A DNA stretch of 64,000 bases from a virus, in the IMG/VR virus record IMGVR_UViG_3300030012_002528, positions 28,262 through 92,261 of that record; one strand, 5' to 3'. Below the pieces are notes generated by a model. That model did no database searches. It was not told the origin of the DNA and worked only from the letters and a program-made list of their open reading frames with translations. Positions 54,330 to 64,000 of the stretch are shown here, one piece after another. Positions within the stretch are counted from its first letter, which is position 1. Every line of letters begins with the position of its first letter. A program made the translations under genes and the position numbers.

Positions 54330-56516
54330 TTATAATTTACAGTTACCTTCAATTTTATTTTGCTGAATTAGTCTACTTATTTGATAGTCTAAATTGTTTA
54401 CATTTTGAGTATCTCTTCTTTCGACTATAGGAGATAGAGATATATTCTGGTCTTTTACTATGAATACATCTTTTTTCTTTCCTCCTTCTTTTGTTGTAAG
54501 TTTAACGATTTGAGCATCGGAGTCCTGTACAGCATTCTTCTCTAAAACTTTTAAATTATCTTTAGTGATTACTTTAATACTTCTTTGAGTGCCTCCTACG
54601 ATAACTTCGTCTTGTAATATTTGCTGACCCTCATTGATTGTGCCTGTTTCCTCTGCCGTCTCAATGTCTATGGAAGGTAGTTCGGAAACTTTAGTAATTA
54701 CTACACTTGTTTTACCCAGCTTGTCAGCTTGTTTAGGTTTCTCTACCACTGCTGCATCCCCTAGTATTTCTTGAATATACTCTAAAAGTTCATTACCATC
54801 GAAGCCTTTTTGAAAAGAGAATATAGGCTCTCCTGTAACTTTGTCTTTTCTAGAAGCTTTGGCTAATAGGCTTTTCTTCTCAGTTTTTTCAAAGTCCTGA
54901 TATGATTTTGAAGATGCGATATCTCCCTTCCACCCTCTAGCAGATACGTATGCCTTACCTCCTACTTGTAATTTATTTAAAATATCTCTAACAATGAAGT
55001 CTCTAACGTTTTTAGGGACCACATTAAGAACATTTAAAGATACAATAGAATCGTATCTTTTGTTGATGTCTTGAGACTTAGTGTAGGTAGGAGGTGTTTT
55101 CCCTTCCCACAGTTCTGTATTAGGCTCAAATGACTCTACGTCCTTACCAAACTCATCTCTCATAGCATCTGTTCCTAAACCTAGGCCTGCTCCATAATCA
55201 AGTACGGTACCGTCTCCTAACATTTTTGCAGCTTTTCTATATGTAGCTAAAGTGTTGGCTCTTTGTGTAGTAAAAGAATTTTTAGCTAATTCTTCATCGG
55301 ATAGTTCGACTAAACTTACTTCGCCTGCTCCTGTTTCTGGTTTTACTAGTCTAAACCTTCCTGCCCCTATTTGTTCTGCCTCCCCCATAGCTACTAAGTT
55401 TTCCCATAACCTCATAGCTTCAATGGTCTGTGCAGTATCAGAAACAATTTCTCCATCAAGACTTTCAGCAGCCACACGATACATCTCTGTTCCTATTCCG
55501 TTTCTACGATATTCGGGACTAACAGATATAGTGTCTACTTGGAAACCATTTTCAGTTTCCACTAGTCTTAGACTACCTATTCTGTTCTGGTCAATTGATG
55601 CTACTATTGCTACTCTTCCAGGACTTTCCTGTATGTCGAAATTAACAGTTGCATCTTCTTCTTGATTGATTTCCGTTTCTTGAATATTGATATATTCTAC
55701 GGTAGTTCCTTCTGGTATGTCGTACTTGCCCAACAAATCCCCTTCTGGCACTTGGTCGGCAGCTTCTTTTTTTATGGTAGTAGAAGTTCTAGAATCAGGT
55801 AGAGAAGACTCGCTAGTTTGGTATAACCTCGCTGCGGATTGAAGTTCTATTTTTCCATCCTCTAACTTATCTAACTGTTTGTTTCCATTATCATAGATAG
55901 CAGCACTGATGTCTGTTATCAGTTTGTCCATAAGCTCACTCAAAGGAGTTTTCTTGCCCTCTATGAGACCTTCATTTACAAAATCATTAAGGAGACCATT
56001 AAGATTTTTAACATTATTGTTAGGAGCAAAATTAGCTAGTTCTACAACATCAAATGATTTACGATTTACAATGTAATAGATACCATCTCTAGCTTGTGCC
56101 ACTAATTGATTAACCCCTTTTGTAAATGAGTTAGCAATATCTTTAACTATATTACCAGTTGATTCTATTTTAATGCCTTTGTTATTCTTTTTTACTAGAG
56201 ACATTTCTACTCCCTTATTTTGGAAGTCTTCTTTGATAGCTTGGTCAATAGATGTTGTATGTACAATAGCATCCGATAATAATAAATTATTATTAGGAGT
56301 TCTAGATGCAAAAACTACTATAGGTTCCCCATTCTCATCCGATAGATAAGAAGCAGTTTCATTCTTATCTATAGAAGCTTGGTAGTACACAAGAGCTTGT
56401 TCTGCAGACAAGTAAGGTACTTGACTGATAGACTTATACAAATTAGACTCCTTACCGTTATCGGCAAGAACGCTAGTTACTACACCATTAGTTCTTGTTA
56501 TCTTACAACTTGCCAT
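54330..56516 (-). CDS. Polyvalent protein with acetyltransferase and methyltransferase domains (728 aa)
   Basis: Two enzyme folds are visible. Residues about 298-365 are a GNAT acetyltransferase (VDTISVSPEYRRNGIGTEMY with the acetyl-CoA R-x-x-G-I-G loop). Residues about 436-540 are a Rossmann methyltransferase (VLDYGAGLGLGTDAM, then YDSIVSLNVLNVVPKNV). The N-terminal 200 residues look like an uncharacterised polyvalent-associated domain. Such mixtures are known for proteins injected into the host by phages and conjugative elements to counter defences. It overlaps the next upstream gene by one base. Confidence 0.7.
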   Translation of the reverse strand: MASCKITRTNGVVTSVLADNGKESNLYKSISQVPYLSAEQALVYYQASIDKNETASYLSDENGEPIVVFASRTPNNNLLLSDAIVHTTSIDQAIKEDFQNKGVEMSLVKKNNKGIKIESTGNIVKDIANSFTKGVNQLVAQARDGIYYIVNRKSFDVVELANFAPNNNVKNLNGLLNDFVNEGLIEGKKTPLSELMDKLITDISAAIYDNGNKQLDKLEDGKIELQSAARLYQTSESSLPDSRTSTTIKKEAADQVPEGDLLGKYDIPEGTTVEYINIQETEINQEEDATVNFDIQESPGRVAIVASIDQNRIGSLRLVETENGFQVDTISVSPEYRRNGIGTEMYRVAAESLDGEIVSDTAQTIEAMRLWENLVAMGEAEQIGAGRFRLVKPETGAGEVSLVELSDEELAKNSFTTQRANTLATYRKAAKMLGDGTVLDYGAGLGLGTDAMRDEFGKDVESFEPNTELWEGKTPPTYTKSQDINKRYDSIVSLNVLNVVPKNVRDFIVRDILNKLQVGGKAYVSARGWKGDIASSKSYQDFEKTEKKSLLAKASRKDKVTGEPIFSFQKGFDGNELLEYIQEILGDAAVVEKPKQADKLGKTSVVITKVSELPSIDIETAEETGTINEGQQILQDEVIVGGTQRSIKVITKDNLKVLEKNAVQDSDAQIVKLTTKEGGKKKDVFIVKDQNISLSPIVERRDTQNVNNLDYQISRLIQQNKIEGNCKL

Positions 56517-59500
56517 TACTTACAAAGGTTTTTTTCTATTTGCTCAAGAGCTTTGTTTTCATTAATGAAAGAGGATATCGGCTCACTGCTTTCAGCGTAA
56601 ATATAATCCATTTCTTTGGTAACTTCAAAGGTTTTTGACTTTTTATATTGAGTATTTATCCTCGCCAACATTCCTCCTATTTCTCCATTATTAGAAAGCT
56701 TGTACGCTTGTACGTACTCAGCAGAAATTTCTAGGTCAAATGATTCGAGAAGGTTATTAATTTGATTAGTAGTCTCTAATGTTTCATCGGTAAGTTCTCC
56801 GATGTTAGCAACATCAAATTCTACCATACCCCCTCCATCTTCATTTTCTTTTTTAACTAGGAAGAAAGTTGCTCCTTCTGAAAGGTCATCCATAGCTGTA
56901 GCAGACATTTCTGCATCATCAAATTCCATCAAGAAGTTATCTTCATTTTGATTTACAATATTGGAATTGTCTCCTTTTCTAGTTCTTACTAAAGACCCAA
57001 AGTCTACAGTGATACCTAGCTCTCCAAACTCAGTTCTTAATTGTATCAGACTATCTAGAAAATTGTAGGTGGAGTCTTTTCTTGCTGCTATGAAGGTACC
57101 GAAAGCAGCCATAGCTTTTTTAAAGTCAGCCTCTCTCATCCCCTCCATTTTTCGAATACCCTCTACCCTCAAGCCCATCTCGTTGAAAGCTCTTTCTACA
57201 GTATCTGTGGCTATACCCACTTCAAATGTTCTACGTCTTTCAGACATAGTCTCAAAATTAATCTTAGCAGCTCTCTCCACTAAACTGTCGTAATTAGTTA
57301 AGTTACCTTGAATGATTCTTCTAAGGTCTTTCATTTGCTTGTAGCCAAATACTCTATCTGCTTGAGTAATGTATGCCCAAACTATTGTAGTATTGGCATA
57401 ACCTAAAGTATCAAATAAAGCTTCTTTCTCTTGCTGAGTGATACCTTCTGTCATATCTATAAGAGCAGACAGGTTACCAGGAGGGTTACCGTTAAGTACT
57501 GCTCTTAAATATGTTTCAGACATCATAGTGAACATACCTTCTACATCCCCTATATTTTCAGACAAGAAGTCTTTTACTTTTCCTATACCGAAGCTATTTT
57601 GGCTATCAGCCATCAGAGTTCTACTAGATTTCATCTGACCTTTTACAGTCTTATAGAAGTGCATATTATTTAATTTAATAATATACTCTCTAGTGGTGAG
57701 AGGTATGTCATTTGCATCTTTTTCGACTATATCTCCCATTATGCCTCTAGTTACTTTTTCATTAGGGTCGTATTTTTGTTCTACTCCTAAAGTGACTAAG
57801 TTAGGACCTTTTTTAATGACTACTTTTTGGTCATTTTTTTCTACTACTTCTATCTTAGTACCATCCGCTAAAGTGTAAGTTTCTCCTTTTACACCATTAT
57901 TGATTATCCATTCTTCAGTCTGGGATACAGTTTGGCCTACTTGGCTCTCATCAAATGCCATCTGCGATGGAGAAGCCGTTGCGGAAGCTGTTGCGGAGTC
58001 GGTTGTTATATCTCCCATCTTTAGAGCCCCTATTCCTTTCTGTAACCTTACATTTAATACATCTGTAAGGTCATCAAGTAAAGTTTTGTTTTTTACACCA
58101 AAAGTACCTACAACCTTTCGAATCAATTCTTTAAATGTATCCCAAAGAGTTTTCTCTTGCTGTGCTTCTAAAGGGCCTGTAGCCTGAGTATCTAGCCACT
58201 CCGCAAAATTAGGGTCTGTAAAAGCATAAGTGATTACTTCCTCGATAGAATACAATTTGTTCATTAATTGTTTTGAGCCTATTTTCGAGGTCTTAATAGC
58301 AGATTTTGCTCTAAGTGCCTTAATGAGTTGGTTTGGCACTCTCCATATAGTACCATCTGCTCTTCTAATTTGATTCTTAGGTAAGTTATCTCTTTTAGAA
58401 CTTGCATCTAGAGCATTTACAACTTTGTCTATCCACACTTGGATGTCTTCCCAAAATTCTACCCCAGCTTGATATTCTCCTAAGCCTGTTAATGAACGTC
58501 TGGAAGCTAACAACTCGGCTCTTTTCGATTTAGCCCGAGCAGAAGAAGATTCTACGGTTAAAAACGCATCTCCTGTAGCTTGCATCATAAGAGCATGTAT
58601 GACTTCATGTTGGATTATCATTTCAAGGTCATATGCTGTCCCATATTGTTCGGTCCTAGGTCTATTTAAATTTAAATCAAGATAACCTCCACGTCTATAC
58701 AAACTTTCTATCCCAGCTAAATTTATTCCGATGTATCCATCAAATCTAGCTTTGTTTCCCATCCAAGTAAGAGTAGAATCAGCTGGACCATTCGCTCTCC
58801 AAGAAGGCTGGTAATATCCTCCTTCTGTACTATTAGGTGCATTGTAGAAATGAACAGGAACTTTTGCTTTTTCTAAAGCTCTTAAATATGATACCGTGCC
58901 TGGTTGCAATACGTCCCCAAGCTTATCTATAAGTTCTCTTGGAGATAGAGATTTTTTAGGGGGACCATATTTTCCCCTTGAACTGTAAAAGCTTTTTTTA
59001 TACACAAATACACTATCCTTAATAATATCTAGTAGTGTCTGAGTTGTAAGTGGCTCGGGAGCTGTAAATTTGCTAACACTTTTTAAAGGTATACTAATAG
59101 GAGACCCGTCTGAATTCATTCCTACTACATCATTCCCTTTTATCTGTGCTTTTCTAATAGTAGTAAAGCCCAAAGCGGTGTTAGCTGTTACCCTACCATA
59201 TTCGTCCTTAACTTTATCAAGTTGTTTTACTAAATTAGACTTGTTTTTAGGAGCAGGTTTAGTACTTGCAGTAACTGAGTCGTTTGTTGTTAAAGTGTTG
59301 ATATCTACACTTATTCTTTGAGACACAAACGCTTCCATCCCAGGTTTTACTTGCAGAGAAAGGTCTTGTTTAAGTTGTTTAAATGAGTCGTTATTTTGCA
59401 AATCAGCCAGAACATAAACCTTTCCTGTAGTGTCCGCTGCCTGTAAAGTAACAGAGGCTCCTGTACCATCTGTAATTTGAACATAAATCGCTCCTGGAGC

Positions 59501-62500
59501 TAATGGTGCATCAGTTGGATTAGATATCTGGTTACCTTGTCTATCAAATAAAGTGGTACTTGATGCTGCTACAAAATATTTTAAAGTAGTTTTCTTATCT
59601 TTACTCTTCTCGTACTCCTCTAATGTAGTCCATTGTAGCTGTCCATTTTGGATGTTATTGTTAAATAAAGTAAATTTCTGTCTTACTTTTACTGCTCCTG
59701 CATCATAGGTTAGGCCTTGACTCATAGCGTTTACAAAAGCAGTTTTAAGGTTACCATCTGAACCTTTTAATAATTTATTTCTAAACTCTGCTATAGCTGC
59801 CTGAGAAGCCTGAGTTTGCATATCAAAATCAGTTCCTCTAAACACACCTACTAAGGTACCGTTAGAAATTAATTCTACATTAATATTATCTAAAAGAGTC
59901 TGTGTTGCCTCCTCTGTTCTTCCTGCATCTTCCCAATTTTTTATAAGTTCTTGGTTATGCTCGTTAGAAGGTACTACTCTTAATTTAACAACATCTCCTG
60001 GCTGTATTTTAGCTAGTGCTTTTCTTTCCGCCTTTTTATTGTATGTAGGGAAATTACTTGAAATAAGAGTAGAAGTCTGTCCATCTTCAGATAATTGTGT
60101 AAGAGGAGAAAATCCTCCTATTGCTTCTTGTACTGATATTCCAAAAGTATTTTGTAAGATGTCTTTAGCATTCTGTGTATTACCTGCTGTTATTAAGTAA
60201 GTCCTGCCAAACTTGGACTCTTTTACAATAGCATAACCTTTGGCATATAATTGAAAACTAATTTTCTCATCAAGAGCAGTATCATTTAATTGGTCTCCTC
60301 TGAATATTGTTTCTGGATTACCATTTAAGTCTTTTTCTAATAAGCTATTGTTAAGGTGGATAGATACTATCGTGACATTATTTTTATACTTCTTATAAAC
60401 CTCATCCAATGCTTTTTTTAAGTTTGGATTTTGTTTTTTAATAATGTTGTTAAAGTATGTATCTCTTGCCTCTTGGAACCTAGCTATTGCTTTGTCGAAG
60501 AAGTGAGTGAGCATATTAGCTCTAGTGCTACCTCTAAATTTAAAAGTTTTTACCCTCCTCTCTATCTGTTCTTGTGTAAGGGGTCTTCTTTTTGATGCCT
60601 TTGGAGTTTTATTAATACCTCCTTGACCTCCTGGCCCTGCTTTGGGTTTTTCCCCTTCTGGACTTTCAGGTCCTTCTGGACTTTCAGGTCCTTCTGGACT
60701 TTCAGGTCCTTCTGGCCTTTGAGGTCCTTCTGGTCCTTCTGGTCCTTCAGGAGCATCTGGGGCATCAGGTTTTCCTGGCCTTTTAGGTCCTTTTGGAGGT
60801 TGAGGACCTTGAGGACCTTCTCCGTCAGTGTCGCCCTCTTGCCCTGGTTGAAAAAGACGTCTATCTTCTTCATCCTGTTGTGGGGTTTCTTCTTTGGTCT
60901 CTTCTGTTCCTCTTTCCTTTCGGTCTTGGTCTCTTCTCTCTCTTGCTTTGGTTTGGAAAGCTTTTGCGTACTTGCTAAAATACTCTTCGTTAGTCAGCTT
61001 GTTATATAAGTCAAGCATCATAGTACCGTCAGCTTCAATTGCAAGATAGTCTGCTAAAGTTTTTTCAAACTCCGTGTCTGCAAACCTTCCTGCAAAACCT
61101 GCGAACCTTTCAGTTATCTTTGCAGCTACCTCGTCTGCTGTTACATCTTGTTTAAAGTTACCATCTTCTGCTAAGAGGTCTTCTTGTAAACCCTTGATAA
61201 CGGCTAAATACTCTCTGTCTCTTGCTATTTCCTTATCAAAGAGTGCTCTCTCAGCTGGGTTAAGTTCTACTCCCTCATTAGCTTTAATTCTATCTGCAAT
61301 AGAAGCTTCTACTCTGTTGCCTAAGTCTGCTAAATTTCCAGGGTTATTTAAGACATCAATGACTTCTTGTAGTTGAGCACCTCTTTCAGTTTGAGCTGCA
61401 CTCTCCTTCAATGACTCTCTCATCTTTTGAGCTCTATTATAGGCGTTTTCGCCATTCATATAGATTTCAGCCATTTTTTCTTGAGCCACTCTGTAAGCTG
61501 CTCTGTCTATATTCTCAGTGAGACCATCAAAAGTTTTTTGAGTATTTTTTTCGATGTTGGTAAGTATCTTATCGTACTTTTGTCCTTCTGATTTTAAGTT
61601 AGCTGAAATTTCAGCCATTGTTTCTCCCCCTGTTAACTCTTGTAACATAGCAGGGTCTTGTGTAACTGCCTCATTAGCTTGGTACTCAAAGGCATCTACC
61701 ATCTCATTAAGGAGGCCTGTTTTTCTAGCCATTGCAAAGAAAGAGAACTTAGCATCTTGTCGGTGGTCTTTAGCGTTAAGCTCTTGATTATTCTCTCCTG
61801 CATCAACCATACCCATAGCAGAATTTAACTGCTGGGCTGCATTTCTTGTTTTAGGACTATTTACAATAGTTTCATTGAAATAATTTTGTACTGTATTGTT
61901 AAGAGAATCAATAACTGCTTTTTGCTGTTGTTGTTCTCTAGCTGTTTGTCCTGTAATTCTATTTTTACCACTAGTAATGGTAGCCATTCCCATACCAGAA
62001 AACATACCTGATACTAGTTCATCATAACCTTCTCCACTATCAAAAGAATCAACAAGCTCTTGGCCTATCGCTCCTGACAATGATTTGATGTATTTACCGC
62101 TACCACTATTATCTAAGTCATAGTAATTTTGGGCAGCTCTTGAGCCCACACCTTGAGCGACCTCTTCAAGACCTTCCTGAATATTAAGTCTTTCTAAATA
62201 CTTTGTGTAGTTTATTAGCCTGTCTTTGGGAGTAGCTAGTCCTTCTTTTACTAATTGCTTATGAGTATAGAATTTACCCTGTCTTTGTATGGCTTCTTTT
62301 GCGAACTTACCTTGCCCACTTTTGAAAACACTTGTAAGGCTGCCTCCTCTAAATAAATTATTCAGAGTCATTACGTTGGAAGCCATAAGGACTGGGACGT
62401 TAATACCAAAGGTAGCATTTCCTACTTTATTAGAATTTGTAGCAATTTTTTCACGAACGTCATCGGGAGTAAAAGTTATTCCACCATATTTTTCGTACTG

Positions 62501-63655
62501 TGAAAGTTCAAACTCTGCTGAAGCCATATTAGCTTCTAATGCTGCCTCTGCGTTTGCAGCGTGCAATTGACGAGCGTAAGTAGGAAGCTTTTTAAGAGCA
62601 TTGTGTGCTCTTTGTGAAAAAGTTAAATCAGCAGCTTGAGATAAATCCTCTATGCCTTCTAATGTTTTTGCAATGTCTTTCCCTTTGTCTGCTTTTGTAA
62701 CGCCTCTTGCTAAATCATCGGCTGCACCCCCTATTGTGTTTCTAGCGACTGTATAAATTCCTTTTTCTAAAGACTTAACATCTCTACCCATGTCTAGTGC
62801 CGAAGCAACAGCTCTGGTAGTAGTGAGAGCTTTACTTGCATCAGAAGCCTTATCAACAGCTCTAGTAGTACCATATATACCTTTAAGTATATTAACTAAT
62901 TTAGGTGCTTTGGCCGCTAAGTTTGCAAATCCTCCTGCTCCTCCTAACTCTGCAGTTATTGCTCCTAGAGCAGCTGACTCTGCTACATATGCCCCAATAG
63001 TACCGTATGTGTAACCAAAGTTTTGCATTAGCTGCGCCCAATAGGCTGAAGAATTGGGGGACACAAGCGGTACGTATTTTCCTACTGCCCCGAAGAAGCC
63101 TTTATTTTCAGCTTCATACTCTCTCATTTCTTTAGTCTGGTAAATAGGTTGATATATATCAACCGAAGCCGAAGTTTTTGCCGCATTTGCTGCAGAAGCA
63201 TCCCTCCACGCTGCCCCGAAAGCATCCCCACCTGTAGCAAGTTCTACAACAGCTTTAGCATCTCTTCCATACTGTGAAAAGTAGTTAGTAAAAGCGTTAC
63301 CTGCTAAGGTGTACATACCTGTAAGACCGTTGCCTAGCTTTTCCCAAGTAGACTGGTTTTGGCCATATAGGTCTTCATTATCAAAATTAGGTAAAAACCC
63401 ATTCTTATATCGAGAAACATATCCTGTACCTCTAGGGTCTTTTTCATATAGCCTTCTTCCAGAAAGGTCTTTAGCTCCTATGTATACTCCTTTTGCTTGA
63501 CCTAGTAACCCCTCATCAGGAGATACTACTTGATTTGCAAAGTTAGTTGCAGACTCATATAAACTATTTGCCCCTGGAACAAATTGTTTTTTGCCTCCTT
63601 GTTGCGTAATGCCCCCATCTTGTGGAGTTACTATCTTAACATTGGGATTAGACAT
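56516..63655 (-). CDS. Giant polyvalent or ejected virion protein with metallopeptidase motif and collagen-like tract (2379 aa)
   Basis: The largest gene in the window. Residues about 210-250 are Gly/Ala-rich and hydrophobic. Residues about 941-1010 form a Gly-Pro-rich tract with repeated GPESPE units. Near residue 1684 lies IIQHEVIHALMMQ, an HExxH zinc-peptidase helix. The rest is long helical and beta segments without clear relatives. The gene has no RNA polymerase DxDGD-type motif that I can find, although giant proteins in related phages carry one. Likely packaged in the virion and delivered with DNA. Confidence 0.7.
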   Translation of the reverse strand: MSNPNVKIVTPQDGGITQQGGKKQFVPGANSLYESATNFANQVVSPDEGLLGQAKGVYIGAKDLSGRRLYEKDPRGTGYVSRYKNGFLPNFDNEDLYGQNQSTWEKLGNGLTGMYTLAGNAFTNYFSQYGRDAKAVVELATGGDAFGAAWRDASAANAAKTSASVDIYQPIYQTKEMREYEAENKGFFGAVGKYVPLVSPNSSAYWAQLMQNFGYTYGTIGAYVAESAALGAITAELGGAGGFANLAAKAPKLVNILKGIYGTTRAVDKASDASKALTTTRAVASALDMGRDVKSLEKGIYTVARNTIGGAADDLARGVTKADKGKDIAKTLEGIEDLSQAADLTFSQRAHNALKKLPTYARQLHAANAEAALEANMASAEFELSQYEKYGGITFTPDDVREKIATNSNKVGNATFGINVPVLMASNVMTLNNLFRGGSLTSVFKSGQGKFAKEAIQRQGKFYTHKQLVKEGLATPKDRLINYTKYLERLNIQEGLEEVAQGVGSRAAQNYYDLDNSGSGKYIKSLSGAIGQELVDSFDSGEGYDELVSGMFSGMGMATITSGKNRITGQTAREQQQQKAVIDSLNNTVQNYFNETIVNSPKTRNAAQQLNSAMGMVDAGENNQELNAKDHRQDAKFSFFAMARKTGLLNEMVDAFEYQANEAVTQDPAMLQELTGGETMAEISANLKSEGQKYDKILTNIEKNTQKTFDGLTENIDRAAYRVAQEKMAEIYMNGENAYNRAQKMRESLKESAAQTERGAQLQEVIDVLNNPGNLADLGNRVEASIADRIKANEGVELNPAERALFDKEIARDREYLAVIKGLQEDLLAEDGNFKQDVTADEVAAKITERFAGFAGRFADTEFEKTLADYLAIEADGTMMLDLYNKLTNEEYFSKYAKAFQTKARERRDQDRKERGTEETKEETPQQDEEDRRLFQPGQEGDTDGEGPQGPQPPKGPKRPGKPDAPDAPEGPEGPEGPQRPEGPESPEGPESPEGPESPEGEKPKAGPGGQGGINKTPKASKRRPLTQEQIERRVKTFKFRGSTRANMLTHFFDKAIARFQEARDTYFNNIIKKQNPNLKKALDEVYKKYKNNVTIVSIHLNNSLLEKDLNGNPETIFRGDQLNDTALDEKISFQLYAKGYAIVKESKFGRTYLITAGNTQNAKDILQNTFGISVQEAIGGFSPLTQLSEDGQTSTLISSNFPTYNKKAERKALAKIQPGDVVKLRVVPSNEHNQELIKNWEDAGRTEEATQTLLDNINVELISNGTLVGVFRGTDFDMQTQASQAAIAEFRNKLLKGSDGNLKTAFVNAMSQGLTYDAGAVKVRQKFTLFNNNIQNGQLQWTTLEEYEKSKDKKTTLKYFVAASSTTLFDRQGNQISNPTDAPLAPGAIYVQITDGTGASVTLQAADTTGKVYVLADLQNNDSFKQLKQDLSLQVKPGMEAFVSQRISVDINTLTTNDSVTASTKPAPKNKSNLVKQLDKVKDEYGRVTANTALGFTTIRKAQIKGNDVVGMNSDGSPISIPLKSVSKFTAPEPLTTQTLLDIIKDSVFVYKKSFYSSRGKYGPPKKSLSPRELIDKLGDVLQPGTVSYLRALEKAKVPVHFYNAPNSTEGGYYQPSWRANGPADSTLTWMGNKARFDGYIGINLAGIESLYRRGGYLDLNLNRPRTEQYGTAYDLEMIIQHEVIHALMMQATGDAFLTVESSSARAKSKRAELLASRRSLTGLGEYQAGVEFWEDIQVWIDKVVNALDASSKRDNLPKNQIRRADGTIWRVPNQLIKALRAKSAIKTSKIGSKQLMNKLYSIEEVITYAFTDPNFAEWLDTQATGPLEAQQEKTLWDTFKELIRKVVGTFGVKNKTLLDDLTDVLNVRLQKGIGALKMGDITTDSATASATASPSQMAFDESQVGQTVSQTEEWIINNGVKGETYTLADGTKIEVVEKNDQKVVIKKGPNLVTLGVEQKYDPNEKVTRGIMGDIVEKDANDIPLTTREYIIKLNNMHFYKTVKGQMKSSRTLMADSQNSFGIGKVKDFLSENIGDVEGMFTMMSETYLRAVLNGNPPGNLSALIDMTEGITQQEKEALFDTLGYANTTIVWAYITQADRVFGYKQMKDLRRIIQGNLTNYDSLVERAAKINFETMSERRRTFEVGIATDTVERAFNEMGLRVEGIRKMEGMREADFKKAMAAFGTFIAARKDSTYNFLDSLIQLRTEFGELGITVDFGSLVRTRKGDNSNIVNQNEDNFLMEFDDAEMSATAMDDLSEGATFFLVKKENEDGGGMVEFDVANIGELTDETLETTNQINNLLESFDLEISAEYVQAYKLSNNGEIGGMLARINTQYKKSKTFEVTKEMDYIYAESSEPISSFINENKALEQIEKNLCK

Positions 63656-63667
63656 ATTATATAAATA

Positions 63668-64000
63668 TTATTGGTTTGTTTCAAATTCTTCGACTATTGC
63701 CTCGCCAAAATCATTAAAGAAGTTCGAACTAAATTGTACTGCGTAATCGTTATCGTAATTTCTCATAATTTCGTCATTATTATAACTATTTACAGTGTAA
63801 GATGCAACAGGCTGTCCTCCAACGGTATTTACAGTTGATAAGAGAGCGTTGGTGTTGGCATCATAAATTGATATTGATTTTGCAGTCATTTTTTGATATC
63901 CTGGCATACCCCCCTGTCTTTCTCTTACCGAAGCATCTGCTATGTACTGATTAGAAATGTCCATAGTAAGTTTATAGTCTCCTACTTGAGCGTAGGCAGG
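63668..64000 (-). CDS. Partial protein, N-terminus outside window
   Basis: An ATG at 63964 exists, but the frame stays open upstream to the window edge (PAYAQVGDYKLT...), so the gene probably starts beyond 64000. The visible part is 110 residues, beta-rich with many Asn and Tyr, as in tail or fibre proteins. It lies 12 bases upstream of the 2379-residue gene in the same leftward operon. Confidence 0.6.
   Translation of the reverse strand, partial: PAYAQVGDYKLTMDISNQYIADASVRERQGGMPGYQKMTAKSISIYDANTNALLSTVNTVGGQPVASYTVNSYNNDEIMRNYDNDYAVQFSSNFFNDFGEAIVEEFETNQ

Noticed and set aside
60623-61009. Frames of 100-128 codons opposite or beside the collagen-like tract
   Set aside because: They are low-complexity products of the Gly-Pro repeat read in other frames.
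49000-63655. A virion RNA polymerase as in crAss-like or N4-like phages
   Set aside because: I searched the three giant proteins by eye for a DxDGD-like catalytic loop and found none; a profile search would be needed to exclude it.
1-64000. Lysogeny functions (integrase, repressor-operator, att)
   Set aside because: No tyrosine or serine recombinase, and no att-like direct repeat beside the tRNA gene, was seen.

Overview
This is a 64 kb piece of an AT-rich, apparently strictly lytic phage of a Bacteroidota (most likely flavobacterial) host. The host call rests on promoters of the form TTTG-N19/20-TAnnTTTG (the -33/-7 consensus of the Bacteroidota primary sigma factor), on A-rich start regions without Shine-Dalgarno sequences, and on the gene content. 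No integrase, att site, CRISPR array or insertion sequence was seen. Terminase, portal and capsid genes are not in the window and presumably lie off both ends, where all genes run on the minus strand.

Layout. 1-1.83 kb: minus-strand genes of unknown function, ending at a divergent promoter pair with a C/G-rich leader and a DnaA box. 2.0-9.2 kb: plus-strand operons with recA-like, PhoH-like, GIY-YIG and DEDD exonuclease genes, then a holin-like protein and several small basic phage proteins including an HNH protein. 9.2-15.8 kb: an unusual regulatory region with small genes separated by terminators, direct-repeat boxes, inverted DnaA-box pairs, AT-rich DNA, minus-strand promoters facing each small gene, and a 130-bp non-coding element present twice. 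15.8-27 kb: many small accessory genes, six transcription units of which start from a stereotyped promoter (TTAACA-N4-TTAACA-N21-TAnnTTTG). Two tandem genes there encode DnaA-domain-IV-like DNA-binding proteins. 27-34.7 kb: tRNA-Arg, secreted nuclease, SLT-like lysozyme, primase-like protein, a degenerate exonuclease, a RecB-like nuclease and an SSB with its neighbour. 34.7-48.8 kb: class I ribonucleotide reductase, AdoMet decarboxylase, SET-domain protein, SF2 helicase, DNA polymerase A, M23 peptidase, T7-lysozyme-type amidase, glycosyltransferase and DnaB-like helicase. 48.9-64 kb: minus strand, with three very large proteins (1772, 728 and 2379 aa) of polyvalent or ejected-virion-protein character and the start of a further gene.

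How it fits together. The plus strand carries a nearly complete replisome (PolA, DnaB-like helicase, primase-like protein, SSB, RecA, nucleases), nucleotide supply (NrdAB) and lysis enzymes. The 10-24 kb region looks like a dedicated regulon: 16 tandem TTAACA boxes were found by eye, 11 promoters carry them at 21, 32 or 42 bp from the -7 element (one helical face, the geometry of class II and class I activator sites), and in two places the box overlaps the promoter of the putative non-coding RNA. This regulon, the duplicated RNA element and the facing minus-strand promoters are the best candidates for undescribed biology. All counts and identities were made by eye.
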